NCBI GenBank assembly: GCA_009103225.1
Contig: RHPI01002949.1
Location: 7,318-41,936 of the forward strand
DNA length: 34,619 nucleotides
From: Chlorokybus atmophyticus
Lineage: Eukaryota; Streptophyta; Chlorokybophyceae; Chlorokybales; Chlorokybaceae
Direction: 5' to 3'
Part shown: in pieces, positions 11,640 to 22,200 of the stretch
Position numbering within the stretch: the first letter of the stretch is position 1
How the letters are laid out: every line of letters starts with the position of its first letter
The notes under the pieces: model-generated
What the model saw: only the letters and a program-made list of their open reading frames with translations
The model's database searches: none
What the model was told of the DNA's origin: nothing
Program-made: the position numbers and the translations under genes

Positions 11640-13089
11640 CTAAACCTAGACCCTTGCAAGACGACATGTATATACTGGAGCACCCGGTTGCAAAACGCCC
11701 TTCTATGTGGTGTGAAGAAACTTGGTACGCGACCGTCTGTTCGCAGTTGTTTGATTGCGCACATAATCTAACACCAGCTGACTTTTGTGCAGATCGTATT
11801 ATCATACAAGAGCGACAAATGCAACAAGGCCTATGTGGAGTTTTGTGCTGCTGTAGACCAGGCGCATGGTGATGTCTTCAAAGAGATAGACCTTGAGATT
11901 TAGATGCATGTTGAAGGGAGCTTCTGGTACCAATACCAACTTGACGAAGCTGTAGTAATACCTGTTACGCCCTTCTGAGCCAGTTTGCATAAGGCAGTTC
12001 TGCGAGTTTCCGAGCCCGAACGCTTAAGAGTTGTTCGCAGTACTAGACCGTGCACGTCCAGCCACTGATCCATGATTAGATCTCTTAATGACACACAATT
12101 TCTATCCCGCATGCCTCGACAAGGTTGAGCGCAGACTGCTACACCCATAGGAGCGCAATTATACAGCCTAACAAGTGCTGTGACAAACGTTACACAGCCC
12201 CAATGTGGCTTTCACATTCTGCCAGTTGCTCTCTGGCTGTGCGTTCACACAGTCCAAACAACGCTCTTCACGGCGTGTACACTAGGTGTATATCGCGGGC
12301 CGCATGGTGACGACCAAAATAATTGGTGTGCATGCAACCGCATCACCCCTGTCACAGGCTACCAACATTTTGCACAGCTACTCTCAGTTCGTTGAGGCTA
12401 TCCAAAAGCGAAGCAACACTGGCTGACTACAGTCGCTGCTGCGGCTATGCACATAAGCCAGTCCTGTTGCTGTAGGCTTGGTGTAGGCTTGTTGGTGTAG
12501 GCAGAGTGGCCAGCGCAAGAACTATTCACAAGGCACGAAACACACGCTGGGAATGCTGGTCGAGTCTGTCACTTGAACATTTACTGTACTTGGCATGCTG
12601 CATCCTTGGGAGCATGACGCAAGCACACAATGCAAACACAGCATTGAGCATGGTAGACGTAACGGTGCTGTCAACTGCATGCGCAAATGGTTGGCCTGGG
12701 GAAGAGCAACATCAAATACTAGCATGTGTTGGAAAACGCACCCTTCACATACTACATACATAGCATAGACAAAACCACTAACTTAAGACTCAAGCGCTAC
12801 ACGCTACCACTGAACATTCACACATGCAGTTATGCACACACAGCTCTACGCGCAAGTTCTCCAACCACACTCTCACAGACGTGTATACGCTCTCTCACTG
12901 GCACGCTCATGCACTCTCACTTTTACTGGCTCATATTCACAAATTTGCAGGCATTCTCTTCAACACACGCCCAGCAAGCAGAATCCGCCAACAATGTTTT
13001 GCGACAAGACATGCATGTCCGCTCAAACGTACTCTTTTAACAGACAATGATGACTATAATAAGGAGAACTTTGAGGAGTGCAGACCAGC
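11640..13089. other. No supported gene
   Basis: Neither strand shows a recognisable domain or consistent exon chain. Open frames are short and compositionally ordinary. No long repeat structure was seen. Confidence 0.5.
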
Positions 13090-13380
13090 TGTTTGCGTGC
13101 AAGTGGGGTTGAGAGAATGAGACGCAGGAGAGGGAAGGCGGAAGCAGCGGAGTGGGAGCCAAACTGAGCTGCATCAATGCTGGTAAGGTGGAGGTGGAGG
13201 AAGCCACCGGCCCGGCGGCGAGAATAACGCATGTTTACTCCACGGCGATGACAAAAAAGCTGCCGCCGCTCCCGCCCACAAGGACAAGCTGATGATGAGC
13301 CTAGTGGCTTAGTTATCATCAGCGAGACAGGGTTTGTTGGCGGCGGCGACGGCGGCGCATGAGAAGGAGGCAGTGGGTTT
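13090..13380. other. GC-rich region, possibly part of an exon
   Basis: GC content and codon-like patterning rise sharply here. Plus-strand frames include GVGAKLSCINAGKVEVEE continuing to VYSTAMTKKLPPLPP, then in another frame ADDEPSGLVIISETGFVGGG. A candidate donor (G/GTAAGG) lies near 13183. On the minus strand a 194-codon frame (13607 down to 13023) is also open. Because both strands are open, composition alone may explain it. I do not recognise a family. Confidence 0.25.
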
Positions 13381-13639
13381 ACGCTAGGTGTGTGGCAATT
13401 ACTGCTGATTTTCATGGTATGTAGCAGACTCAACCTGCCGTCTTTCCATCTCTCTCTCCCGCCCCCAATCCTGTCTATTGCTTTCTCGTGCATGCGCATT
13501 GCTGAACCTTCATGTGTGCTGCTGTCTCTCTTAGTACACACATACACACGGTACACCACCACAGCCCTTTTGCAAGCATACGCATGCGCGCTCTTAAACA
13601 CACGCACCTGCCTGCATGCGCACTGGCAGTTGTAATGTC

Positions 13640-16560
13640 AAGCAGACAGCAAATCTAAGTCGCCGACTCTCAAGAAAACAAATTCAATCCCATGCTTTCT
13701 CTGGGCCCCATTGCTTGTGGTAAGTCTAACCGTCACTGATTACTAATCTGGACTGGGTACCTTCGCACTTGTACGCACTACCGCCAAACATTGTGCTGAT
13801 TGTACTGTGTGGGAGTCTCTTCTACCCGCATTAGTACACATTGTGCACGTGCGAGTACAGTGCGTGTTGCCTACATGACATATTATGTGTACTTGGGTAG
13901 CAGCATTCATTCACAGCATTCACCAACAACTGCACATCACGTGTGCACGACAAAGGGGGTTGAAGCTACATGCCTCACACGCTGGTTTATGCGTGATGAG
14001 GCAGATGCGAGTGGGCGTGCGGGTGGGCGTCGGACGGGGTCGTGGCAGCCCAGGTATATGGTGGCGCAATGTTGGTGACAAGAGTGATGAGGTGGGTTGA
14101 CGGCTAGCGGAATGCGTGATTCTGTCATTGTCGTTGTCGCTGTGCTGTTACGTACATTGAGACTCTACTTCAGCCAGCGCTGCATTGTGACATGTACTAG
14201 ACGTTGTTGTTGTTGGTGGTGTTTATAGCAGGTTTACAGCCTGTGGATTTGCATAAGCTTCACATGTGGACAATACTTGTCTCAATGGTCTCAATTCGCA
14301 CCCACCAACAGTTGACTCGCAGGTAATTGTTCTGATACATACGTGGACATATGACTAATGTGTGCAATTGCACTTGGAGTGGCTGTTAGTGGAGTATTTG
14401 AATGTTTCACAAGTGTAGCAACCATCGCATCATCCTCAATTACTAGCTCAGATTGCCACGCTTTCAATAACTTACTCAATAAATTACTGACTATTACAGG
14501 TGGTGAGTTGTAGAGTTGACTGATGGTTTCTGGATGTGTTCATGGGACGCTCACCCAAATGTCTGTTTTAACCACCCAACAATGACAACGTGCATGCTTG
14601 ATAATGACCCACTTTGTTGGAATGCAGAGTTGGAAAACGTCACTGCACTCTGATCCAACAACTTGTATTTGTCCAGGATTGATATAACTGGTACGAGTGC
14701 TACTAATCTGCTGATCTGTTACATTCATAACTAACATCAAGCCAACGGTACATGTACTTGGTCACACAATTGCTACAACAAATGTTGATGCAATGGTGGA
14801 AGGCGACCTGCAGTGTCGGCTGCTGTTGTTGTTGTTGTCGTTGTGTAGTCCACGTGCATGTACATTGACACGCTCATGCGCACACGCGCACACACATTAT
14901 GAGAAATCAACTCACATTTCAAGGCGTTTTATATCACCATTTTGTGACCATTTCCAAGCTGCTTACAACTGAACTTTCAACATCTAAATCCAGCCTCATA
15001 CCTGTGGCAAAAGCTTTTGCACGAAAACTATAAACCATAGATGTTGAGCAAGTAGTGACAGACGCAAGGCAGTTGCCAGCCAGCACCTACCAGTCACCTG
15101 CAATAGGACATGTTGTAGATGCCCGTACGCAGCATAACATGCACGCGAAAGTGTATGGTGGCCGCGGAACGCAGGGTTGCCATAATTGTATTAGAGACAT
15201 CATCATTGGTGATGGAGAATACGACAGCAACGAGGTGGCTGCTGTCATGCTGTCAGCAGCATGTCTGCAAGCAGTGATGTGACAGCTTTCATGCAGAACT
15301 CAAATCACGAGGACCAATCACTACTTGGTGCGTCAATGCCTACTTCTATCTACTGCTATCTTCAATTGTCAAGCCACTCGTACCTGCAGACACCTCGCAG
15401 CGTCACAAGGATTGATGACTTTGACAACCTTGTCTGCAGGAGCATGGCTCAGTGACACTTATGTCAGCAAACACGCGCAGCCCAATCCAAACAGCAGAAG
15501 GTATAGCGCACCGTGTTTGCAGCCAACGCTAGCTTTTGCGCTGCGCAGCCGGCTGGCGGGGCGGAGGGCGTAGCTGCTCCAACAGTTAGCGGCTTGCACC
15601 ACTCATCTCCAGCAACAGACAGCTCCAGCTGCATGACGGCTCAGCTCCGCCCCACTCACTCCGCCGCCAATCTCTAGCACACAGTGTACGGGCATTCAGG
15701 GCTCCTCTGTCGCATAGCGTCTTAACGGCTCGCTTATTCAAACCCAAACACCAGAGCCCATACTGCAAGTTGTAACAAAGACTTTGTCAGAAGACGACAC
15801 TATTCTGTAACCTACCGGTATCTCGTTCTTTTGGACCCGGAGACATGTTTCAAGTCGCATGCAGCCGATGAGACGAAGTCAAATGCTTGCCGCAAGACTT
15901 TCTCCTACCTCTCATAAACGGAATGCTCGCGTTAAGGTGAGCCAGCTTGTTGACGCTGTGGGCGGGAGGGAGGAGGGGGCGGGCGGCGACGCTGCCGTTC
16001 CGCTGAAGGGGTAAGGGTATGGGCAACTTGCGCCTGTAGGAAGGGGCGCTGCGGTAGGTTGACGAGGTTGCTGGCTGGCTGGGTCAGCAAGGAGGCGCTG
16101 TCATTGCTCCGGAGTTGGTGTCTGTCTCAAGCTATAGAGCTTGTTGCTGGAGCAGGGAAGCCTGAAGCCTAAGCCTGGTAAGAGGTTGTTGTGACCTGCT
16201 AGCCAGAAGGTGCAAGACGCCATCAGTGCTGCCTGTTTATGAACAGGCAGCACTGATACATAATTATGTACCGACCAGTGCAACAGCTTGCTCAAGCTGG
16301 CTTACATGCATGCACATATACCGGCGTAGCACTGTACTGCTTGGGTTTCTTGCTCCACCCTGGCCGCTGCAGCAAGTAGTTAGCTTTTAAAATTTGTAAT
16401 GTTGTTGCTGTTGCTTAATGTGAGCGCTCACGTTTAGCCATGCTGTAAACATGTCCGTAAGCAGTCGCTGCCATCATGCTCGCCAGCTGAACTGACTCGT
16501 GCCAGTCCGAGTCACCACAGCTTGGCTGGGCTGGTGCTTGGTTTGGGGCAGCTTAGCTAA
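13640..16560. other. No supported gene
   Basis: No domain-level match on either strand. There are short GTT-rich microsatellites near 14203 and 14826 and a GC-rich part from about 15540 to 16060. The only sharp structure is the hairpin at 16222-16257, listed separately. Confidence 0.5.
16222..16257. repeat. Perfect 16-bp-arm hairpin
   Basis: Arm ATCAGTGCTGCCTGTT (16222-16237), loop TATG, and the exact reverse complement at 16242-16257. It lies about 525 bp upstream of the unrecognised gene starting at 16783. It resembles the 43-nt palindrome at 11595 in sharpness but shares no sequence with it. Confidence 0.9.
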
Positions 16561-16782
16561 CACACATTGAGTAAGTCTGCATTCAATTTTAGTTGCAGGA
16601 GCGTTTGCACTGCTGCGGGGTGTTGCAACATATCCGCTCTAAGCAATGGGGATCAATTGAACAGTGAACTGAACATCAATGCTAATACCCTCTGGCATGC
16701 GCAGTGCCCAAGTCCGCTGTACAAAGGGGAAGGAGCAAGAGCAAGAGCGCATGCATGCGTGGGGCTTATTACAACCAAACAG

Positions 16783-17581
16783 ATGGCTGAACCAGTGCCT
16801 CCCTGGCCCAGCATCCTCGCCTATCTGGTCGGCTTGCTCGGGTTCTTGTTTGGACTGTATGCTTCTGTGCGCAACAGGGAAGATGCTCGAAACAGGCAGG
16901 CAGCAGAGCTGTCTATGAAGTACAATGGTCTTGATGACGCGATGGATGTTAGCAAGCAGTACCAGGACGAACAGGACTACTATGTTGGCTTAAAAAGAAC
17001 CGGCCACCACAGATTGAGAGAGCTCGGGGTAAAGTGAAAAACTTTTGGGATCGGGTTACAACGCAGTACGAGCGCGGTTCCAGCCCAGAGGACATTCTTT
17101 CTTCAACAAGCGACTGGCTCGCAAGAGGCAACAACTATCGGTTGCTGGTGGAGCTCATCGACATTGCCAGCTGGTATTCTCCAAAGGGTGCAAATTTTTA
17201 TGCCTCCACCGGCAAGCATTACCTTCGTCTCTCGGTTGCTGAGGCTGTTGTGCGGCCGCGGCGTTATTACCTGCTGGAGCAGGCATACCGCAATGCGTAC
17301 CCTGAGAACACTAAGAGCTCAGTCGACTACGCACTGAAGGAGCTCGTCATTGCTGGGGTGAGAGGGGCCCGGAAACCTGATGATGACCTCAGGCAGGAGG
17401 CTCATCGGCTCTCCGATGAGAAAGCGGGAACATCAACGTCACTTTGCAAGCTGTCAAGGAGGATGAGGCTCATTTGGGTAGTAATCCTATCTCTCTGACT
17501 GTTGAATCCACCTCGCACTTGCCAATCTGCGAGGCAGTGAGGACACATAGTAGCCTTTGTGCGAACAGTTTCAACACGTAG
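16783..17581 (+). pseudogene. Unrecognised protein gene, one membrane segment, two frame breaks
   Basis: I do not recognise the family. The ATG at 16783 is chosen because the following residues are protein-like and upstream codons are not. MAEPVPPWPS is followed by a hydrophobic helix (ILAYLVGLLGFLFGLYASV, about residues 11-29) and a charged stretch (RNREDARNRQAAELSMK), suggesting an N-terminal anchor with the positive side after the helix. At the A5 run 16992-16996 coding sense moves by -1 to a frame reading ARGKVKNFWDRVTTQYERG and then LVELIDIASWYSPKGANF, ARKPDDDLRQEAHRL. At GGG 17426-17428 it moves again to INVTLQAVKEDEAHLG, ending at TAG 17579-17581. Each transition needs only one base in a homopolymer, so the choices are a young pseudogene, sequencing error or unrecognised short introns. 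No neighbour suggests a pathway. Confidence 0.5.
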
Positions 17582-17852
17582 ATACTTATATGAGATGCAC
17601 ATCGACTGCTCGTGTGCATGCATATAATGCAACCCAATATGCGTGTACAGCATGATGGTCATTGGCATCCAAATAACATGCCATTTAACGGTGTATGGAT
17701 AAGGGTGGGGCAAACGTCAGAGCTGAGGTAGTTAATAGATTGGTGTGAAATGTGTTCCAGCTTAGTGATTGCGACAATGATAGCTGAAGATGATCTGCCA
17801 TGTCATGCCTTGGCAACAAGTATATGCAAAGCATATTGCAGCAAGCAGTCAT

Positions 17853-17891
17853 TTGGTGAGCAGGTGCACAGCAGGTGCACCTGCTGACCAA
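17853..17891. repeat. 17-bp-arm hairpin with one mismatch
   Basis: Arms TTGGTGAGCAGGTGCAC (17853-17869) and GTGCACCTGCTGACCAA (17875-17891) pair with a single mismatch around a 5-nt loop AGCAG. It lies about 270 bp downstream of the unrecognised gene on the plus strand. Confidence 0.85.
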
Positions 17892-19821
17892 GTGCTGCCC
17901 GTTGTTTTGCACATAAGTCCAAGGATGCCTGACAAAACTTTCTCGTACTTAATGCACCACGTGTTGGTAGTGAGCGTGTCCGTGACCATGTGGGTGTAAG
18001 AGTGCGTGTCCTAGAGTCTTGTGCTGATGGCTGTGCGTGTGCTTGCTGTGCTGGTGTGATGTTGCTTTGCTTGCAAAAACCACTGGAAAGCCTATAGTTG
18101 AGCATGACGCGCTACACAACCGGTGTACATATGTCTAGAGTGGTAGGCAAGTCTGCACGTGTAGAAGCATTTGTTTACAAAACATGACAACTAGAACCAA
18201 CTACCTCAACTTCTCATAAACCATGTTAAGTACGTTGTGTAGTCGTGCGTCCCCGCCCCCAGTGCATCAGCTGCGGTCGGCTCCTGAATGAAAATCGCTC
18301 ATAATGCTCATCACACAACCACGATCACCTAAACCATAATGAGAACAGCTGCGATTTGCAAATCACAGCATGCATTGCTATCATGCAGACGTGCCTGCTT
18401 ACTACATAAAATGCCAGAAGTTGGGGTTTGTTGATGACAGCGACTATGCGCAAGGTGTTCACCACCAGTAATAATGTGACAAGTGCTACCTTTGTGCCGG
18501 CAGCATTCAGCATTTGTAATGAAAGCCGGCCATGACTTGTACTGGTTCTTGAAGTCCACAATGACGTCTATGTTGTCTTGTTGCAGTTGCTCGGCAAGTC
18601 CCCGCGCTCTTTGTGTTGGTTGTCGAACTGGCAGCAGCTGATGATTGCTGTCAATGTTGCCGCTGGCGTCGCGGACAGTGCCCTTGTTGCCTCTCGTCCC
18701 TGCCCGCTACTTGCCACAGCACATGCGAAATGTAACAAGCATGGAACAGCGTTTGTTGCAACAGGAATGCTCTGCAAGCTTTACAAGAAAATCGTAGTCG
18801 TAGTTGAACTTACACAGAAGCAGCATTGTAGGAGCGGCCAGTTGAAATATGTGTGGTTCCAGTAGCCGGCGCCAGTGACAATGGATGCTGCCGCAATTAG
18901 CACTGCAGGCAGCCTTTGAAATACTTGTCTACGCATCTCAAGCAAGCGCTTCTGCTTCTGCTGCTAAGCCAAGCGCGGTGCAGGCCAGCCTTACAATGGG
19001 TGCAATGCGCCCAACTCTTGTCAAGGTTTCAGTTCAGCGATAGCCATGTCAGCACCAACCGAGTGTATAGCTGCGGAATAACACAGCACACTGTCGACTG
19101 GTGGTAAGACGCTGTGTACCATGACAACTGACATGGCAAGCTTCCAAAGTAGTACTAGTAGTTATAGCATGTCAAGTTGTAAACTTCTACTCTCAAAAGT
19201 GCACATAAGCTCGCAGAACTGAGCAGTGCATGTGCATTTGTGGCGGCAGCGGTCAAGTTCATGTCCATGTCGTCGTCATTGTCGTCATTGTCGTACTGCT
19301 AGTGACGGAGTTAACACGACGGCGGCACTGCAGGTACTGCGTCACATTAGCGTCAGCGTCAACCTGCGTGTGCTGCTGTGTCGTCAGTCGGTCAACGCCT
19401 CTGCCGCCGCTGCTTGCGCCTAGCTTGCATTAGGCCCCTACCTGATTAGCCCTCTTGCGTACATAGGTTGATAATGATGTTTCTTTGCTGGCTTGGCTGG
19501 AGTGTTTGCATCCGCATGTTGCGCATGCGTGGCACAGCCTATTGATGCTCCGCATTGGAAGCAAAGGAAGGAATATTGCTGCACAAGAAGTTACCTTTGC
19601 TATTGGGTCCTGTGTACTCCAATGTGCGGGCCGTATAATATTTTGAACAGACGCTGGTTCCCAACTGGAGTTTTGCGAACAATATCCCACGCGATAAAAG
19701 TCAGTTTGGTCCAAATGTCAACATAGCGTAAGGATTACACAAGTGGTTCGCCATGCAGCGTGGTGATGGCGATTGCATTGGCACACACCGCGCAGAACGT
19801 CTGAACCACTTTTGCACTTTT
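17892..19821. other. No supported gene
   Basis: Frames near 18578-18865 and 19226-19433 stay open but have no recognisable motif, and the opposite strand is equally open. I see no intron-exon chain and no repeat beyond short GTC/GTT runs around 19262-19300. Confidence 0.45.
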
Positions 19822-19913
19822 TGGTTGTTGTTGTTGTTGCTGTTGTGTCGGTGCTGTTGTCGCTGTCGCTGTCGCTGTCGTTGTCGTTGTCGTTGTCGTT
19901 TGTTGTTGCTGTT
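19822..19913. repeat. GTT / GTCGCT microsatellite
   Basis: A (TTG)n run passes into (TGTCGC)n and (TGTCGT)n. The TRIM element inserted at its right edge. GTT-rich sequence resumes at 20526, showing that the tract was continuous before the insertion. Confidence 0.9.
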
Positions 19914-20018
19914 TGTTACGACAAGGGTCCGGCCATCTTAGCCATAAAAGACCATGGTGGGAATTATGGCTATATCAATTCTTATGTATTACGCCCTAGC
20001 CCTCTGGCTACCGTAACA
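19914..20018 (-). repeat. TRIM 3' LTR (minus orientation)
   Basis: 105 bp, bounded by the TG...CA dinucleotides and extended 6-bp inverted ends TGTTAC/GTAACA. It is the 3' LTR because the purine tract adjoins its right side. Confidence 0.88.
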
Positions 20019-20030
20019 CACCTCCCCATT
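20019..20030 (-). promoter_or_regulatory. TRIM polypurine tract
   Basis: Minus-strand AATGGGGAGGTG immediately before the 3' LTR. Such tracts prime plus-strand DNA synthesis in LTR retroelements. Assigned by position and composition. Confidence 0.65.
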
Positions 20031-20167
20031 AGAACCTTAGCACGCCCTCGTGCTAATTCTTATAGGGTTCTCACAGCCCTCTGCCCGACGGGGACCGAGC
20101 TGTTACGACCAACGCTTCTCTGGCCGGCGCCTTGCGCGCCGCAACGCGACTTGCCCAGCCCGCGTTG

Positions 20168-20217
20168 TCGTGCTTCGTTCGCAATCCAGCAAACGTTCTT
20201 CGTGCGCAATCCAGCGA
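20168..20217. repeat. Short tandem repeat inside TRIM
   Basis: Two adjacent copies, about 25 bp each, of CGCAATCCAGC[A/G]AACGTTCTT. It is the only clear internal repeat besides GC-rich inverted motifs near 20283-20330. Confidence 0.7.
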
Positions 20218-20405
20218 ACGTTCTTGCGACCGGCGCACCGCGTCGCATTTCTCACCGTCCCCCCGTGTTCCTTCCAACCGCGACTTTCCCAAGGTCGCGG
20301 GTCCAACCGCGGCTTGCCAGGCCGCGGGTCCCAGAATCTTTGCCAACCGAAAAAGTCACAGCTCTATCCCCCTTGGGAGTCGAGCCTGCGACCTTTAGGT
20401 TGTCA

Positions 20406-20418
20406 GCTCACGATACCA
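20406..20418 (-). promoter_or_regulatory. TRIM primer-binding site
   Basis: Minus-strand TGGTATCGTGAGC starts 2 nt inside the 5' LTR. Its first seven bases match the common plant-type initiator-methionine tRNA primer site TGGTATCAGAGC, and later bases are a partial match. Assigned from position and the TGGTATC core. Confidence 0.65.
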
Positions 20419-20420
20419 AT

Positions 20421-20525
20421 TGTTACGACAAGGGTCCGGCCATCTTAGCCATAAAAGACCATGGTGGGAATTATGGCTATATCAATTCTTATGTATTACG
20501 CCCTAGCCCTCTGGCTACCGTAACA
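20421..20525 (-). repeat. TRIM 5' LTR (minus orientation)
   Basis: The second 105-bp copy, identical by eye to 19914-20018. It is the 5' LTR on the minus strand because the primer-binding site adjoins it. Confidence 0.88.
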
Positions 20526-20530
20526 CTGTT

Positions 20531-21172
20531 GTTGTCAGTGCTGTTGTTGTCAATTGTAGTGATTGACGCACACTGCCACGCACGCAAGCAGAAAAGTGTC
20601 CACCGCATGTCCATTGGAAAGGTTACAACCGTTTTTACTATCTGAAGCAACAACCGAGTGTTTCATAGAAGCTTGCTTGTGCCTCACAATCTTCATCGTG
20701 TAGATTGCAGCAGTGATTCGACATGCATTGCAACTGAATATTTCGTCTATGGAAGCGGGTCTTGAAAGTGATCATGTATAGCAAACATTGCGCGTCGCAC
20801 TCTCCATCCCCAATACCAGTTCTACACGCCATCAAACCACCTCTCAAGACATCATCCCACTCAATAGGGAAGATGCTAACAACTAAATTACCTGAACTGG
20901 ATATAACGCACTTCCGTTGTCATCAATCTACTTCATAGCGAAACACTTGTAGCGAAACACAGGGGCAAAACCCCAACTGTGCATACAAACAAGTCAAACC
21001 TCCACAACCATCTCACCCACCCCCACAACAATGTGGGTGTGCGCTTTACACTAAGGCTACATACAGATGCACTCTCTGCATCATACCAAAATGTGGTAAA
21101 TTGAAGCTAAATGCCCACCTGAACGAGTGCATCACACACTCGTGACTGTGCGTGTGTAAGTGTGTGTCGTGC
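20531..21172. other. Interval between TRIM and GBSS stop, mostly non-coding
   Basis: Holds residual GTT-rich sequence and then, on the minus strand, the probable 3' untranslated region of the starch synthase gene. No other open frame has recognisable content. Confidence 0.5.
21046..21050 (-). terminator. Candidate TGTAA polyadenylation signal
   Basis: Minus-strand TGTAA about 125 nt after the starch synthase stop codon. TGTAA is the usual polyadenylation signal in Chlorophyceae nuclear genes. Short motifs recur by chance, so confidence is moderate. Confidence 0.45.
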
Positions 21173-21301
21173 TCAAGGTGTGGCAATGTTCTCCTTAGCG
21201 CGCGGGCCCACCTCGTCCTTGTCTAGCCCCACCTGCTCTGCGTGCTTCTGCGGCGGGTGCAGCATGTCCAGCAGAGTCTGCTCCCAATCCTTGGCAGGAC
21301 C
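21173..21301 (-). CDS. Granule-bound starch synthase, last exon
   Basis: This exon encodes GPAKDWEQTLLDMLHPP and ends RAKENIATP followed by TGA (21173-21175). Granule-bound starch synthases of plants and green algae typically carry GPAK.WE after SWK and finish with AKEN.ATP, so the tail is diagnostic. It begins after a CAG acceptor (21302-21304) in phase 0 with the preceding exon. The enzyme transfers glucose from ADP-glucose to amylose on the plastid starch granule. The linker between the two motifs (KHAEQVGLDKDEVG) varies between species. The reading frame is intact, so this part could belong to an expressed gene. Confidence 0.93.
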   Translation of the reverse strand, partial: GPAKDWEQTLLDMLHPPQKHAEQVGLDKDEVGPRAKENIATP

Positions 21302-21586
21302 CTGGACAACACCACAAACACACAACTCAGTACAGCTCTGCATATTAGGAAACCAACACGCGTGCACACGCGCACACAGGTACACACATGCGCATATGTG
21401 TCTGTAAGCGTGCATGCTCACACACACTCACACGCGCATGAAGGGGAGGGGGGGGGGGGGGGGGGGNCACACGCACGCGATTGTGCACACACGCATGATC
21501 GCGTGCGCATATGCAGCTTGCAAGCATGTGTGTGCACACATGTACACACACGCCTGCGCACGCAAACCGCGCGTTAGTACACATAC
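21302..21586 (-). other. GBSS intron with poly-G run and N
   Basis: A 285-bp intron with GTATGT donor (21581-21586) and CAG acceptor (21302-21304). It contains CA/TG-rich sequence and a run of 19 G on the plus strand (21448-21466) ending in the gap character at 21467, so its true length is uncertain. Confidence 0.85.
21448..21467. repeat. Poly-G run ending in N
   Basis: Nineteen consecutive G followed by a single N. The N marks an unresolved length or assembly join inside the starch synthase intron. Confidence 0.95.
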
Positions 21587-21882
21587 CTTCCATGACAGGT
21601 CCTGATTCATGCACGCGTATCTCATCCTTTCAAACTGCGTCGTGCCGAACACGGACAGCAGCGCGCGTTTTGTGGCTTTGACGACAGCATCAACATCAGC
21701 AGGATGCACGGTCTCGCAATCCACGTCGAAGCAACCCATCTGGAAACCGGTCACGCCCTCGCGCACCGTGTCGGCGAGGCCGCCAGTTGTCACCACCATG
21801 GGGATGGTGCCGTAACGCATGGCGTGGAGCTGGATGAGACCGCACGGCTCGAAACGCGATGGCACGAGCATGTAATCGGCAC
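21587..21882 (-). CDS. Granule-bound starch synthase, penultimate exon
   Basis: Encodes the C-terminal part of the glycosyltransferase family 5 (GT-B fold) domain: [20 protein letters not shown], then the loop [16 protein letters not shown] with the conserved GGL near the ADP-glucose site, then [14 protein letters not shown] and NQDLSWK. The exon follows a CAG acceptor (21883-21885) in phase 1 and ends at a GTATGT donor. It joins the next exon in frame, giving about 141 residues in total where the mature enzyme has over 500. The upstream exons, including the N-terminal substrate-binding K-x-GGL region and the transit peptide, are not found on the minus strand out to 25 kb. The gene is therefore truncated or separated from its 5' part at the gap at 22500. 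Confidence 0.93.
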
Positions 21883-22013
21883 CTGCGAGGGAGGGGTCAG
21901 TGATAAGCACACATGAGCGTGTGTGCATGTGTGCGTGTTGTGCGACCACATGCGTGCGTCCGCCAGCGTCCGCGCATCTGTATATGTGCGCATACATGCA
22001 TGTTTGTGCGGGT

Positions 22014-22200
22014 GGGTTTGCGGGTGGGCGTGTGCATGTGTATGTGTGTTCACATGCATCCGCAGACACACGTGTGTGCGTGCGTGCGTGTGCATGCAGA
22101 TGGCTGTGGGTTTGCGGGTGGGCGTGTGCATGTGTATGTGTGTTCACATGCATCCGCAGACACACGTGTGTGCGTGCGTGCGTGTGCATGCAGATGGCTG
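22014..22200. repeat. 94-bp tandem duplication
   Basis: Two nearly identical units with a period of 94 bp. The landmark TTTGCGGGTGGGCGTGTGCA starts at 22017 and 22111. It lies in TG/CA-rich sequence just upstream (minus strand) of the starch synthase exon, presumably intronic. Confidence 0.85.

Larger units (their letters stand above)
19914..20525 (-). mobile_element. Complete TRIM-type miniature LTR retrotransposon
   Basis: Two 105-bp direct repeats (19914-20018 and 20421-20525), identical as far as I can read, flank a 402-bp interior. Each starts TGTTAC and ends GTAACA. The element is flanked by a perfect 5-bp duplication, CTGTT at 19909-19913 and 20526-20530. Read on the minus strand, a TGGTATC-type primer-binding site starts 2 nt after the 5' LTR, and a purine-rich tract (AATGGGGAGGTG, 20019-20030) abuts the 3' LTR, fixing the orientation. 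No gag or pol is encoded, so it must use proteins supplied in trans. Identical LTRs imply a recent insertion. The interior is open in several frames only because it is GC-rich. Confidence 0.88.

Noticed and set aside
13023-13607. 194-codon minus-strand open frame
   Set aside because: GC-rich DNA open on both strands, with low-complexity Pro/Ser and Arg content; no domain recognised.
19773-20645. 290-codon plus-strand open frame
   Set aside because: It runs through a microsatellite, both TRIM LTRs and the TRIM interior. It is open because of composition and has no protein similarity.
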